Below, in pieces: positions 7,146-14,994 of a stretch of DNA of 61,642 bases. The stretch comes from a virus. The stretch spans positions 1 to 61,642 of the IMG/VR virus record IMGVR_UViG_3300034072_001227; one strand, given 5' to 3'. The stretch's first letter is position 1; each line of letters starts with the position of its first letter. The notes under the pieces were generated by a model, which saw only the letters and a program-made list of their open reading frames with translations, made no database searches and was not told where the DNA came from. A program made the position numbers and the translations under genes.

Positions 7146-7374
7146 CGGGGGTTCCTTCAAGCAGGTGGGCGCGGACGGCGAGGCCTAGCCGCGTGAGGCG
7201 GTCGCGGTGGAGCGTGAGAAACTGCGCCACGCCTTCGGGCCATGGGTCGGATGTGACCTGCGCGGTGAAGAACGGATAGCCGCCATGGTTGGACATCATG
7301 TCCTCAGCTTCCATGATCGACCGTCTCTGCGCCTCCGTCAGCTTCTCAGCCACGCGGTGGGGGGTGGGGGTCAC
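7135..7374 (-). CDS. Hypothetical protein
   Basis: Codes for 79 residues from GTG at 7374, in a GTGA overlap with the upstream gene. A helical N-terminal half is followed by a segment with aromatic residues (GGYPFFTAQV) and a helical tail. No motifs recognised. Confidence 0.55.
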   Translation of the reverse strand: MTPTPHRVAEKLTEAQRRSIMEAEDMMSNHGGYPFFTAQVTSDPWPEGVAQFLTLHRDRLTRLGLAVRAHLLEGTPDDQ

Positions 7375-7790
7375 TGCTCGTGTCCAAGCGAGCGATTGTG
7401 CTGGTAACAGATGGCGCTCACGATCAGCTCGATCCCATAGACGTCCCCGACCGGGCCGAAGTCCGCGATGACGATCGTCTTGCCCTCGACGCGCACATAG
7501 ATGACCAGGCCAGCCATCAGATCCAGCTCGCCGTCATTGCGCGCGGGCCCGCCGATCGACATGCGGTTGGAGTGGAACCACTTTTCATCGCCATACTCGA
7601 GCAGCAGCTTGGCGGTGACGTCGAACGGGTCGGGATCGACCTGGGGGACGCCCTCGGTTCGACACTTAGGGCATGAGGTCTGGCTGCGCTTGCAATAGAA
7701 GATCACGCCTCCAGCTCCGCGCCAGCCGTGCGCCGGCCCGAAGCGGGTCTTGAAGACGCCGACGCATTCCTCGGGGAGAAACTGGCTCAT
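7371..7790 (-). CDS. Hypothetical protein
   Basis: Codes for 139 residues from ATG at 7790 in an ATGA overlap with the small membrane gene upstream. Contains C-x10-CPKC and a beta-rich C-terminal half (AGLVIYVRVEGKTIVIADFG). The longer frame to 7862 would cover the upstream miniprotein and was rejected. Family not recognised. Confidence 0.6.
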   Translation of the reverse strand: MSQFLPEECVGVFKTRFGPAHGWRGAGGVIFYCKRSQTSCPKCRTEGVPQVDPDPFDVTAKLLLEYGDEKWFHSNRMSIGGPARNDGELDLMAGLVIYVRVEGKTIVIADFGPVGDVYGIELIVSAICYQHNRSLGHEQ

Positions 7791-7939
7791 GACAGCCACC
7801 AGACCACAAAAAGGGTGCAGGCTGCGCACCAGAGCGCCAGATCCGGCCAGGTGGCGGTCCAAAGCGCCGCGCGGGGACGGCCTTCTTCCAGCAGGCGCGC
7901 GACCTTGGACGTCCGCGCATCTTGATATCGCCGGCTCAT
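7787..7939 (-). CDS. 50-residue membrane miniprotein
   Basis: ATG at 7939 to TGA at 7787-7789 gives 50 residues: a basic N-terminus (SRRYQDARTSK) and a C-terminal hydrophobic helix (LALWCAACTLFVVWWLS). ATGA overlaps on both sides fill the space between two clear genes exactly, which is the main evidence that it is real. Probably C-tail anchored in the inner membrane. Function unknown. Confidence 0.65.
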   Translation of the reverse strand: MSRRYQDARTSKVARLLEEGRPRAALWTATWPDLALWCAACTLFVVWWLS

Positions 7940-8463
7940 AACACCTCCACCCCGAACCGCGCCCGGTCCCTCATCACCATGCCGATCGGATACGCGATCT
8001 TGAGCGAGCCGATCACGGCCTTGTGCTCGCCCAAGGGAAGCTGGAAATCCTCGGTAGCCTTATGGCCGCCGACCAAGGCCGCCATGACGCTCCAGCCCGT
8101 CGGCATGGGCTCTGGATCGACGCCCAGCGACCGGAGGTGCGGGCAAACCTTCTGCGCATGCTTGGCACATGCCAGATGCACCGGCGCCTCCGTCGTCATG
8201 TAGGTGCGGGACTGCTCATCGATCCGGCCGAGGCGGAACCACCAGCGATCGTCTTCCGCCGTGCGCTCCCCGCAGACGGTGCAGCGCATTTCTGCGATCG
8301 ATCGGCGCTGGCGGACCATGTGCGGCTTGGCGAAGATCGGCTGGCCAACGCCAGGCGCGTGGCGCTGCCATATGGCCTGCTTGCCGCTCACCCACCGGCA
8401 GTTGCGGATCTCGTATTCAGCCTCTCCGGTCCAAGAGGCGTTCCAAGGGATGGTGATATCCAT
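7936..8463 (-). CDS. Zinc-binding hypothetical protein
   Basis: Codes for 175 residues. ATG at 8463 shares one base with the upstream stop. A CTVC knuckle near residue 60 and HLACAKHAQKVCPH about 40 residues later would make a treble-clef zinc site. The rest is mixed alpha/beta. It may be an inactive relative of HNH-type folds, but no catalytic D/H pattern was found. Confidence 0.6.
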   Translation of the reverse strand: MDITIPWNASWTGEAEYEIRNCRWVSGKQAIWQRHAPGVGQPIFAKPHMVRQRRSIAEMRCTVCGERTAEDDRWWFRLGRIDEQSRTYMTTEAPVHLACAKHAQKVCPHLRSLGVDPEPMPTGWSVMAALVGGHKATEDFQLPLGEHKAVIGSLKIAYPIGMVMRDRARFGVEVL

Positions 8464-8930
8464 CAGGCCTCCATTGCGCAGATCAGCGCTGCCCGGAGGT
8501 GAAGCCCGAGCGGGTTGTAGCGGAAATAATATCTGTTCCGACCAGCGCCAGCGGTCATCTTGCCGCTGGCAAACCAATGCTTCGTCGATTCCAGAAGGAT
8601 GATGGGCTCATAGCCATCATATTCCCCAGAATAGACATCATCTCCGACATCAACGAAATATTCGCAGCGCGCGATCGTGCGGTGCTCATCTTCCGTGCAT
8701 GGCTGCTCTGCCAAGGTATGGGCGCCGAAGCGGAGGAAGGTGATCTGCTCCTCGGTCAGGCGCCCCAGGCAGAAGCGAACCGTCTCGGCGTCGACGTCGG
8801 CGCAAGAGGTGCAATCATAGGTGTTCCCGCCCATCACGTTCTTCTTCGTGCCAAAGCACAGGAAGCAGGTGACGGCGAGATTGCGGGAAAGGGTGAGCAG
8901 CACCTTGGCCGGATTGTCGTTCTCAACCAT
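8463..8930 (-). CDS. Hypothetical protein with CxxC pair
   Basis: Codes for 155 residues from ATG at 8930, preceded by GAGGTG. Residues about 22-45 hold CFLC and CTSC separated by a Gly-rich loop, a probable zinc ribbon. The C-terminal half is acidic and aromatic. It overlaps the upstream gene by eight bases. Not recognised. Confidence 0.6.
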   Translation of the reverse strand: MVENDNPAKVLLTLSRNLAVTCFLCFGTKKNVMGGNTYDCTSCADVDAETVRFCLGRLTEEQITFLRFGAHTLAEQPCTEDEHRTIARCEYFVDVGDDVYSGEYDGYEPIILLESTKHWFASGKMTAGAGRNRYYFRYNPLGLHLRAALICAMEA

Positions 8931-9366
8931 GACGCACCTCCCCACGGGCAGCGTCGAGCATCGCCTTGCTCGGGATGATCCCGGCCGGGAAGCGAGACCG
9001 CTGCGGCTTGCGCTCAGCGGCGAGGCAGTTGCGCACATAGGCGGCGCGTTCCTCTTCCCGCGCGGCCCGGCGGCGGGCGATCTCTTCGTGCTCCTGCGAC
9101 CGCGTCATGGAGCGCGTGATAGCGAGGCTCTGGCGCCATTCGTGGAAGCACACATCGGTCGGCGCCGTCTCGAGGAACTTTCGCACGGTCGTGTCCTTGC
9201 GGGCGCGCAGGTCGCGGCTCCCGTCCAGGAACTCGGCGACGTAATTTGGCGATACCTGCTGGTCGTGGCCGAACAGGTCATAGATGGCGGTGGCGATGTT
9301 GGAATTGCTCCAGCCCGACTTCGCCTTGAAGGCGCGCAGCTGCTCGCGCAGTTCGTGGTTGCTCAC
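8923..9366 (-). CDS. Hypothetical protein, possible HTH
   Basis: Codes for 147 residues from GTG at 9366 in a GTGA overlap. Residues about 5-50 (LREQLRAFKAKSGWSNSNIA and VSPNYVAEFLDGSRDLR) have the rhythm of an XRE-type helix-turn-helix. The C-terminal part is a long, very basic helix (EEIARRRAAREEERAAYVR). DNA binding is plausible but not certain. Confidence 0.5.
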   Translation of the reverse strand: MSNHELREQLRAFKAKSGWSNSNIATAIYDLFGHDQQVSPNYVAEFLDGSRDLRARKDTTVRKFLETAPTDVCFHEWRQSLAITRSMTRSQEHEEIARRRAAREEERAAYVRNCLAAERKPQRSRFPAGIIPSKAMLDAARGEVRHG

Positions 9367-9596
9367 AGGTCAAACGCTCCCTGATTGGGGTTGTGGATAT
9401 GGGCTTCGCGGGCCTCGACCTCGCCGATGCCCTTCTCGCGGGCGACGCGGTATCCCTCGACGTCGCGGGGGCGGCCATGCCAGGCGTTGTTGATCTCGCG
9501 CTGAGTATCGCGGGAAACGAGACCCCAATGGCGACGGCACATCAATTTTGATGGATCGATGAAATGCTCGCATCCCTTGGCGGCGCACTGTCCCAT
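9363..9596 (-). CDS. Small zinc-knuckle protein
   Basis: Codes for 77 residues. An ideal AAGGAG lies 6 bases upstream of ATG at 9596. The N-terminus (GQCAAKGCEHF, MCRRHWG) carries Cys and His residues arranged as a small zinc finger. It is separated from the HU-like gene by a 94-bp spacer with a strong hairpin. Function unknown. Confidence 0.65.
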   Translation of the reverse strand: MGQCAAKGCEHFIDPSKLMCRRHWGLVSRDTQREINNAWHGRPRDVEGYRVAREKGIGEVEAREAHIHNPNQGAFDL

Positions 9597-9629
9597 GACG
9601 ATCTCCTTGGCCTTGATAGAGGGAAACGC

Positions 9630-9664
9630 CGGCCCGGCGTTGAAAGGGTTAGTCCGCCGGGCCG
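9630..9664 (-). terminator. Strong hairpin after the HU-like gene
   Basis: A perfect 10-bp inverted repeat (CGGCCCGGCG and its complement) around a 15-nt loop in the spacer between the HU-like gene and the next one. No U-run follows, so it may be a partial terminator or an mRNA 3'-end stabiliser. Confidence 0.5.
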
Positions 9665-9690
9665 ACGCTCCAAGAAAGCATGCCCTGGGG

Positions 9691-9942
9691 TTAGGCAGCG
9701 GCTTCCTTGAAGGTGATGACTTCGCGCGCGGCGATCTGCAGCGTCTCACCCGTGTGCGGGTTGCGGCCAGTGCGGGCGGCGCGCTGCTTGCGGGCGAAGC
9801 GGCCGAAGCCCGGGAGGGCGACGAACTTCTCTTCCGCGATCGCGGCACTCAGGGCCGTGATGACGTTGGTGAGCTGGCGCTCTGCCTCCGCCTTCGTCAT
9901 CCCCTGCGCGACCAGCTTTGCGATAACAGCCTTGTTCTTCAT
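9691..9942 (-). CDS. HU/IHF-family DNA-binding protein
   Basis: Codes for 83 residues. The family pattern is complete: N-terminal helices (NKAVIAKLVAQGMTKAEAERQL), FVALPGFGRFARKQRAARTGRNPHTGETLQI covering the GFG turn and the DNA-inserting arm, and a C-terminal helix. GRNPxTGE is the HU signature. ATG at 9942 sits one base after the RecT stop, with GGAG upstream. It likely bends or compacts DNA during replication or recombination, fitting its place directly after recT. Confidence 0.9.
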   Translation of the reverse strand: MKNKAVIAKLVAQGMTKAEAERQLTNVITALSAAIAEEKFVALPGFGRFARKQRAARTGRNPHTGETLQIAAREVITFKEAAA

Positions 9943-9943
9943 C

Positions 9944-11335
9944 TCAGTCTTCTCCGCCGGCATTGGCATCATTCCCCTGACCCGAGCCGGCTCCGGCGTC
10001 TGGGGCCGAGACCAGGTCCGCGATGCGGTCCGAGAAGGCCTCGTTGATTTCGTTCTGCAGATCTTCGTCTGCGGCATTGATGATCTCGCTCATGCGGCGC
10101 CGGTAGGCGTTGACGCCGTCGACCGCGTTGATGTCCATGAGGCTGTCCAGCACATCCTTGCGCCACACGCCCCATTCCTCCGGGCCTTCGGGCAGCGGAG
10201 CGGGCGCGGCCTTGGCGGCCTGCTTCTTCTGGTCCACCTGCTGCTGCCGGTTTTCCTGCGGTTCGCCGCCCTGCTGGCCTTGCTGACCGCGATCACCGCC
10301 ATTCTGGTCCACCTGGCGCTCGCGCTGGCCTTGTCGATTTTCCTGACCGTTCTGGCGGCCCTGATCGGCCTGATGGCGGTCAATCTGCTCGGCCTGGTCG
10401 AAGGTGCGCCGCATGGCGATGTCAGCCTCGCCGAAGCCGAGATCCATCTCCACGCCGGCCGCGGTGCCGCTCTTGTCCTCGAGCGCCTGATAGTCGCCAC
10501 GCTCGGGCCGCTTGCGGGCAGCGGGCAGCGCCGCGGCGTTCGCCGGGTTGTCGGGATAGAGTTCGATCTCTTCCGCGTCGGGGCGATAGGAGCCGCCCAG
10601 CAGCGTCTTGCGGTGACGGCGCAGGACGGACTTGCGCCACATCTCGGGCTCCATCTTGCCCTCCCAGACCTTGCCCTTCTGCGTCGCGAACTGCTTGAGC
10701 GCGATGATGTCGGCCTTTTCCATCACTTCGTAGGAGACGGTGCCGGTCTTCAAGCGAGCCATGGAGAAGACGCCCAGCATATCGCCGCGCTTGCCCATGG
10801 GGGCGCGCCGCCAAGTGATGGTGCGCACGCCGCCCTCGAGCCCTTCATCATAGAAGTCGCCATCATGGACGATGATCGTCTCGGGCGGATCTTGCACCGT
10901 GCCGATCGCGGCGATCTGCTTGCGCACGCCGGCCACCATGATGTTGTAGCGGGCTTCCCGGAGGTAATATTCCTTGCCGAAATTGTCCTTGTGCTTGTTG
11001 TTGGACGGGATCGCCGCGGCCTCGACGCCGTCCAGGTTCACGCCGTCATAGGCGGCCTTCATGCAGCACAGGACGATCGAGGCCGGCGTGCATTCGAGGA
11101 TATCGGGATTGTTGCGGAGAAGGATGAGCAACGTCGCCTGGACGTGCCGGAACTCGACGTCCTCGGGCAGAACCGCCTCGATCGCGCGCTGCTGGGCGGT
11201 TACGGATTTGACGATCTCCGCCACCCGTTCCTTCTGCCACTGCGCCTGGCTGATCTGCTGGTTCTGTGTCATCTCCTGCCGGGGAGGGCGGTTCTGCCCC
11301 TGGCGGCCGTTCCCGCCCTGTCGCTGCTGGTTCAT
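9944..11335 (-). CDS. recT: RecT-family single-strand annealing protein
   Basis: Codes for 463 residues. Residues about 60-270 carry RecT features: LLRNNPDILECTPASIVLCCMKAAYDGVNLDGVEAAAIP, RYNIMVAGVRKQIAA, and MWRKSVLRRHRKTL with basic DNA-contact residues. RecT proteins are usually 270-350 residues. This one has an N-terminal Gln/Gly tail, a long Gln/Gly/Asp-rich linker (about 325-385) and an acidic C-terminus. No RecE/YqaJ exonuclease partner is recognisable nearby. It probably anneals complementary single strands for recombination-dependent replication or repair. Confidence 0.85.
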   Translation of the reverse strand: MNQQRQGGNGRQGQNRPPRQEMTQNQQISQAQWQKERVAEIVKSVTAQQRAIEAVLPEDVEFRHVQATLLILLRNNPDILECTPASIVLCCMKAAYDGVNLDGVEAAAIPSNNKHKDNFGKEYYLREARYNIMVAGVRKQIAAIGTVQDPPETIIVHDGDFYDEGLEGGVRTITWRRAPMGKRGDMLGVFSMARLKTGTVSYEVMEKADIIALKQFATQKGKVWEGKMEPEMWRKSVLRRHRKTLLGGSYRPDAEEIELYPDNPANAAALPAARKRPERGDYQALEDKSGTAAGVEMDLGFGEADIAMRRTFDQAEQIDRHQADQGRQNGQENRQGQRERQVDQNGGDRGQQGQQGGEPQENRQQQVDQKKQAAKAAPAPLPEGPEEWGVWRKDVLDSLMDINAVDGVNAYRRRMSEIINAADEDLQNEINEAFSDRIADLVSAPDAGAGSGQGNDANAGGED

Positions 11336-11341
11336 GTGCGC

Positions 11342-12052
11342 TTAGCTCCTGATCGAGGTTGAGCCCTTTTGGGTGATCCGGCACCCGGGCATGGTTTTCT
11401 GTTTCGTGGCCTTGACGATGGCCAGCGCAACCTTGGCGATCGCTTCCTTCACCGGGTCGCTGTTGAGGATGCTCTCCGGCACCTGGAGAACGTCGACAAC
11501 CTCGATCGCGTCGCGCGTCACTTCCGACAGGCGATATCCATAGTCGCCGACGATCTGCTGCTTCCTTGCCGGCCGCGCACCCTCGGGCATGCCTGCCGGT
11601 GTCTCAGTCGGCGAGCTGGGCGCGGTATAGTCGACCGCGGCGCGCGGGGCGGAGGCATCATGCGCGGGCTGGCGGAAGGAGTCCTGCTCGGCCTGCTGCT
11701 CATCCATCAGTGCCTTGCGCTTGGCCGTATAGGCGTCGAGCTTCCCCTGCGGGATCTCGAGCGCTTCGATCACCGGCGCCCAGAAGTCGTTCGCGATGTT
11801 GATGGCCAGCGACCGGGCATCATGGTGCGGGTCGGACACGGTCTTGCGCGCCGCGTGGATCATGGCCTCGATGTCACGCGCCATGCCGATGAAGTCGACG
11901 ACGCGCTTGGCGTCCTCACGGTCGCGCACGACATAGGACGGCGCCTTGGCGATGAACTCATCGCGGCGGGCAGTGAATTGCGCCAGGGCCTCGCTCATCT
12001 GCTCGCGCACGGCGGCGATATAGTCGGGGCGGTTGTGGCCTAGCAGGTTCAT
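11342..12052 (-). CDS. Conserved phage protein upstream of recT
   Basis: Codes for 236 residues: helical N-terminal half with a pattern (ARDIEAMIHAARKTVSDPHHDA) common in phage operons beside RecT or Erf proteins, a low-complexity Pro/Ala linker (about 125-155), and a C-terminal domain (YGYRLSEVTRDAIEV, ending PGCRITQKGSTSIRS) typical of the same phage family. The biochemical role is not known to me. Six bases separate it from recT, and it overlaps the upstream gene by four, so a recombination or replication role is inferred. Confidence 0.7.
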   Translation of the reverse strand: MNLLGHNRPDYIAAVREQMSEALAQFTARRDEFIAKAPSYVVRDREDAKRVVDFIGMARDIEAMIHAARKTVSDPHHDARSLAINIANDFWAPVIEALEIPQGKLDAYTAKRKALMDEQQAEQDSFRQPAHDASAPRAAVDYTAPSSPTETPAGMPEGARPARKQQIVGDYGYRLSEVTRDAIEVVDVLQVPESILNSDPVKEAIAKVALAIVKATKQKTMPGCRITQKGSTSIRS

Positions 12053-12252
12053 GCGCTGACAACCTCGCGGAGAAGGAAAATGATGAGCGCAGCGGCAGCG
12101 TATATGCCGCTGATCGAGTGAGCCGTCTTGGCGGTATCGGGAAGGCCCTTCGCGGACAGCGAGAAGCCCTGGAGCGCCAGCGCTACGGCCGCGATGGCCA
12201 ACCCAATAATTGCGATGTTGGTGACTGCGGAAATGAGCAAAACAGGGTTCAT
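12049..12252 (-). CDS. Two-helix membrane protein
   Basis: Codes for 67 residues with two hydrophobic segments (residues about 4-26 and 46-62), so it forms a hairpin in the inner membrane with both ends on one side. Four-base overlaps on both sides. Unknown function; it is far from the lysis genes, so a holin role is not favoured. Confidence 0.6.
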   Translation of the reverse strand: MNPVLLISAVTNIAIIGLAIAAVALALQGFSLSAKGLPDTAKTAHSISGIYAAAALIIFLLREVVSA

Positions 12253-12653
12253 GGCAAACTCGCTGTCAGGGGGTTCACCCGGCCGCCAGTGCGGGCAAAC
12301 GGGTCGGACGGGTCATAGTCCTCGGCATATTGGGCGCGGTCGATTCGATAGGCATATTCCGCCTCTTCGATCCGATCGGCCGAGCACCGGGGCCAGAAGC
12401 GCACGATATCGTCGACCGGCTGGCCCGAGATGAGGGGCGGGTTTTCGGGATCTCCCAGCAGGATTCCGTTGATCTCGATCTGCCACCGAGGCGCCCGGTC
12501 GAGCAGCACGGTCGGATCAAGAGGATCTGCCGGCTGTCCGAACCAGATGCGGATCGGGACGTCGATGCGCAGCCCTGAGAGCTTGAGCAGGAAATATCCC
12601 TCCTGCAGCGCATCGACGCCTTCGCGTTCACGGATGAACGGATCGGGGATCAT
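12249..12653 (-). CDS. Conserved hypothetical protein
   Basis: Codes for 134 residues from ATG at 12653 in an ATGA overlap with the first gene of the operon. Its pattern (PIRIWFGQPADPLDPTVLLDRAPRW, INGILLG) recalls a small protein found near phage recombination genes. No catalytic motif identified. Confidence 0.65.
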   Translation of the reverse strand: MIPDPFIREREGVDALQEGYFLLKLSGLRIDVPIRIWFGQPADPLDPTVLLDRAPRWQIEINGILLGDPENPPLISGQPVDDIVRFWPRCSADRIEEAEYAYRIDRAQYAEDYDPSDPFARTGGRVNPLTASLP

Positions 12654-13402
12654 TCCGCGATTTTGTCGTCGTCGCTGCGCATGTAGGCGTTCCACCGCCC
12701 CTTGCGCCAGATGTGGGTGCCGCGCGTGCTGTCCTCGGGATCGCCGTAGAAGATATCGCCGGCGAAGGCGCCTCGGTGCGTCGGCATGCCACAGCCCGGG
12801 ACGGCATCGCCCTGGACGCCGATGGGAGCTTCGTTCTCGGCCAGATCAACCGCAGGAAGCGCTGCGCCTTCCTCGACATCCATGTCCGCCAAGGGCTTGA
12901 CGTCGCCATCGACAGCTTCCGGCTGGAGTTCGGCAGCGTCCTCAGGACCGGCTTCGGCGTCAGCGATATCGGCATCCTGCAGCCGCGCCTCGGCGGCATC
13001 CATATCCGCTTCGGACATAACGGGGGCAGCATGTTCGTCGAGAGCTTCGTCCGCAGCGGCAGCTTCCTCCAGCGCCGCCTCCACCCGCTCTTCCATGCGC
13101 TCTACCACCAGGTGGTAGTTGCCCGGCTCGATGCGGAACTCGGTATCGGCGGCGATCTGGCCGTCGGAGGTGCAATAGAGCACGACGGTCGGGATGCTGC
13201 GGGCGACGAAGGTGTCCTTGTCGAAGATCTGCTTGCCCGCCTGGAGCCATTCCATGACTTCGGTCGGGGATGCTGCCGTCACCTCGACGACGGGCGAGGG
13301 GTAGGCGCCAAGGGCGATGCGCCCGGCCTGCTCCCGCGTGGTCGCAGTGACCATGTAGTGATCGCCGCCCACCGCGATCTTGTAAGGGCGTTTCGCGCTC
13401 AT
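12650..13402 (-). CDS. First gene of left operon, hypothetical
   Basis: Codes for 250 residues. GGAAGGA lies 6-7 bases before ATG at 13402, the same leader core used in the right arm. The N-terminal 95 residues look globular, the middle is a strongly acidic Ala/Glu/Asp stretch (about 105-185), and the C-terminus is compact (FYGDPEDSTRGTHIWRKGRWNAYM). It is the first gene read from the divergent control region, hence an early product. Function unknown. Confidence 0.65.
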   Translation of the reverse strand: MSAKRPYKIAVGGDHYMVTATTREQAGRIALGAYPSPVVEVTAASPTEVMEWLQAGKQIFDKDTFVARSIPTVVLYCTSDGQIAADTEFRIEPGNYHLVVERMEERVEAALEEAAAADEALDEHAAPVMSEADMDAAEARLQDADIADAEAGPEDAAELQPEAVDGDVKPLADMDVEEGAALPAVDLAENEAPIGVQGDAVPGCGMPTHRGAFAGDIFYGDPEDSTRGTHIWRKGRWNAYMRSDDDKIAE

Positions 13403-13622
13403 ATGCGTCCTTCCGGTTGCTCAAAAATGGGAGCGGAGGCGCACTGGATCTATCCGGTGTGAAGGATGTCTTCGCCGTGGCCTTGGCTCGCAATCTGATT
13501 GCACGCATATTTGTTGGGGCGCAACAGGAAAATGCACATGCCGAGAAATTAGATTTCATTTTGTCCGTTGACCAAGCCATGCTGCCGCGCATAGGAAGGG
13601 GCATCAATTTCAAGGCAGGAAC
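13403..13622. promoter_or_regulatory. Divergent control region between left operon and rightward genes
   Basis: 220 bp between diverging genes. It contains the palindrome GCAAT-CTG-ATTGC (13490-13502), the 15-mer TTTGTTGGGGCGCAA that also occurs at about 888-904 in the other non-coding control region, and the 13-mer GCTCGCAATCTGA shared with about 1048-1060. A TTGACC at 13568-13573 could be a rightward -35, but no convincing -10 follows. The adjacent HTH protein (13623-13874) is the natural candidate to bind here. Confidence 0.6.
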
Positions 13623-13874
13623 ATGACCGAGACGAAGCCGCGAGGGAAAGAGATCATTGAGCTGCTGGGGGGCGTGGATCACGTTTCAAAGCTCACCGGC
13701 CGCACCAAGCGGCAGGTCTATTACTGGCGCGCCAACGGGATCATTCCCGAGGATGTGCGATCCATCCTGTTGCGCGACGCCGCATCTCGCGGCCTGCCTC
13801 ACCACCCTTTCGACTATGTCGCCCATCTGCTCCCCATCGTGGACCAGTCGGCGGCCAATAAATCCCGGGGCTGA
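13623..13874 (+). CDS. Cro/YdaS-like HTH regulator
   Basis: Codes for 83 residues. Residues 9-50 (IELLGGVDHVSKLTGRTKRQVYYWRANGIIPEDVR) fit the YdaS/Cro-type helix-turn-helix found at divergent phage control regions, with the recognition helix around RTKRQVYYWR. CAGGA precedes the ATG. First gene of the rightward arm; it probably represses or activates from the neighbouring palindromes (inference from position). Confidence 0.7.
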   Translation: MTETKPRGKEIIELLGGVDHVSKLTGRTKRQVYYWRANGIIPEDVRSILLRDAASRGLPHHPFDYVAHLLPIVDQSAANKSRG

Positions 13875-13921
13875 TCCCCGCGATCGCGGCTTCGGCCGTG
13901 TCACAAACCAAGGAGAATATC

Positions 13922-14419
13922 ATGGCTCGTAAAGCCGACGCATCGAGCGTTTCGGATGCCATCCGTCCAGCGGACTTCCGCGGGGCAGTGATGCTCATCC
14001 GCACGATCGACGCGAAAAAGGACAAGATCGCGTCCGTTAATGGCGAGATCGGCGACATCTGGGCGAAGGTCGAGGGCAAGAAGGTCAGCAAGGCCGCTGG
14101 CAAGATGTTCCTCACCCTCGACAAGAAGGAGCCCGACGATCGCGTCACCATCATGCGCGACCTCAACAAGCTGATCGACGCCGCCGGCTGGAGCGAGACC
14201 GCCGCGGATCTGGTCGACATGGCTGAGGACAACGTCGTGCAGATGCGCGCCGGCAAGGGCAAGGCTGCGGCTGCGGCCGAAGCGGATGGCGAGGAAGGTG
14301 ATGAGGCCGGCGGCGAAGAAGCCGGAGATCCCGAGCCGCCCAAGGGATCGGCCCTCGCCCGCTTCAAGGAAAGCCGCGCGAAGGTCGAAGACCACCTCTC
14401 GGGCAAGACGGCCCACTAA
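13922..14419 (+). CDS. Hypothetical protein, possibly GapR-like
   Basis: Codes for 165 residues from ATG at 13922 behind an ideal AAGGAG. Residues about 15-90 form charged helices (IRTIDAKKDKIASVNGEIGDIW) loosely recalling the coiled-coil layout of the GapR/DUF2312 family. The C-terminus is an Ala/Glu/Gly-rich acidic linker and a basic tail. The resemblance is weak and only a suggestion. The stop shares one base with the resolvase start (TAATG). Confidence 0.5.
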   Translation: MARKADASSVSDAIRPADFRGAVMLIRTIDAKKDKIASVNGEIGDIWAKVEGKKVSKAAGKMFLTLDKKEPDDRVTIMRDLNKLIDAAGWSETAADLVDMAEDNVVQMRAGKGKAAAAAEADGEEGDEAGGEEAGDPEPPKGSALARFKESRAKVEDHLSGKTAH

Positions 14420-14994
14420 TGGCTGAATATTGCGTCCTCGCGCTCGATCTGGCGACCACCACCGGGTGGGCGATCTGGAAGACGGGCATGAAAAGGCCGC
14501 ACGTTGGAGCGCTCCGCCTCCCTGCTAATCCGCAGGAGGTGGGGCGACCCATCGCAGCGCTCTTCACCCAGCTCATGGACCTCGACCAGACCTATGGCCC
14601 GATCACCGACCTGGTGTTTGAGGCCCAGCACATCGCAGCGAAGGTCAACGCGGACACCGTCTATCGCCTAATTGGGCTTGGCGCGCATTGCGAGTGGATC
14701 GCCCATGAGTGGTCGCAGCAGCCGCGCCGGCAGAAGGTGCGATGCTTCAAATGCCACATCCAGTCTTGGCGTAAGCACTTCATCGGCCAAGGGACTGGCC
14801 TGTCGACGCAGGCCTTCAAGGAGGCCGCCATCCGCAAGGCCGAGGAGCTTGGCGTCATCACCGAAGTCGCCGACGCCGCCGAGGCATTCGGCATCCTCGA
14901 CTATTACCTCGCCCAGATCGCCCAGGCGGATCGCAGCGTCGTGACCCCGTGGCGTGACAATGCGCTGTTCAAGGCCCCGGGGCTCGATCTGTGA
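14419..14994 (+). CDS. RuvC-like Holliday junction resolvase
   Basis: Codes for 191 residues with an RNase H-like fold: strand with Asp10 (VLALDLATTTGWA), Glu68 (DLVFEAQ), and DAAEAFGILDYY with Asp152 and Glu155 near the C-terminus. These match the four acidic positions of RuvC-type resolvases. It would resolve branched DNA before packaging or during recombination. A KCHIQSWRKHFIG segment is typical of phage members. Confidence 0.8.
   Translation: MAEYCVLALDLATTTGWAIWKTGMKRPHVGALRLPANPQEVGRPIAALFTQLMDLDQTYGPITDLVFEAQHIAAKVNADTVYRLIGLGAHCEWIAHEWSQQPRRQKVRCFKCHIQSWRKHFIGQGTGLSTQAFKEAAIRKAEELGVITEVADAAEAFGILDYYLAQIAQADRSVVTPWRDNALFKAPGLDL

Noticed and set aside
9707-11362. A 551-codon open frame on the plus strand
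   Set aside because: It is the exact antisense of the RecT and HU genes, whose protein families are clear. GC-rich codon use keeps the opposite strand open.
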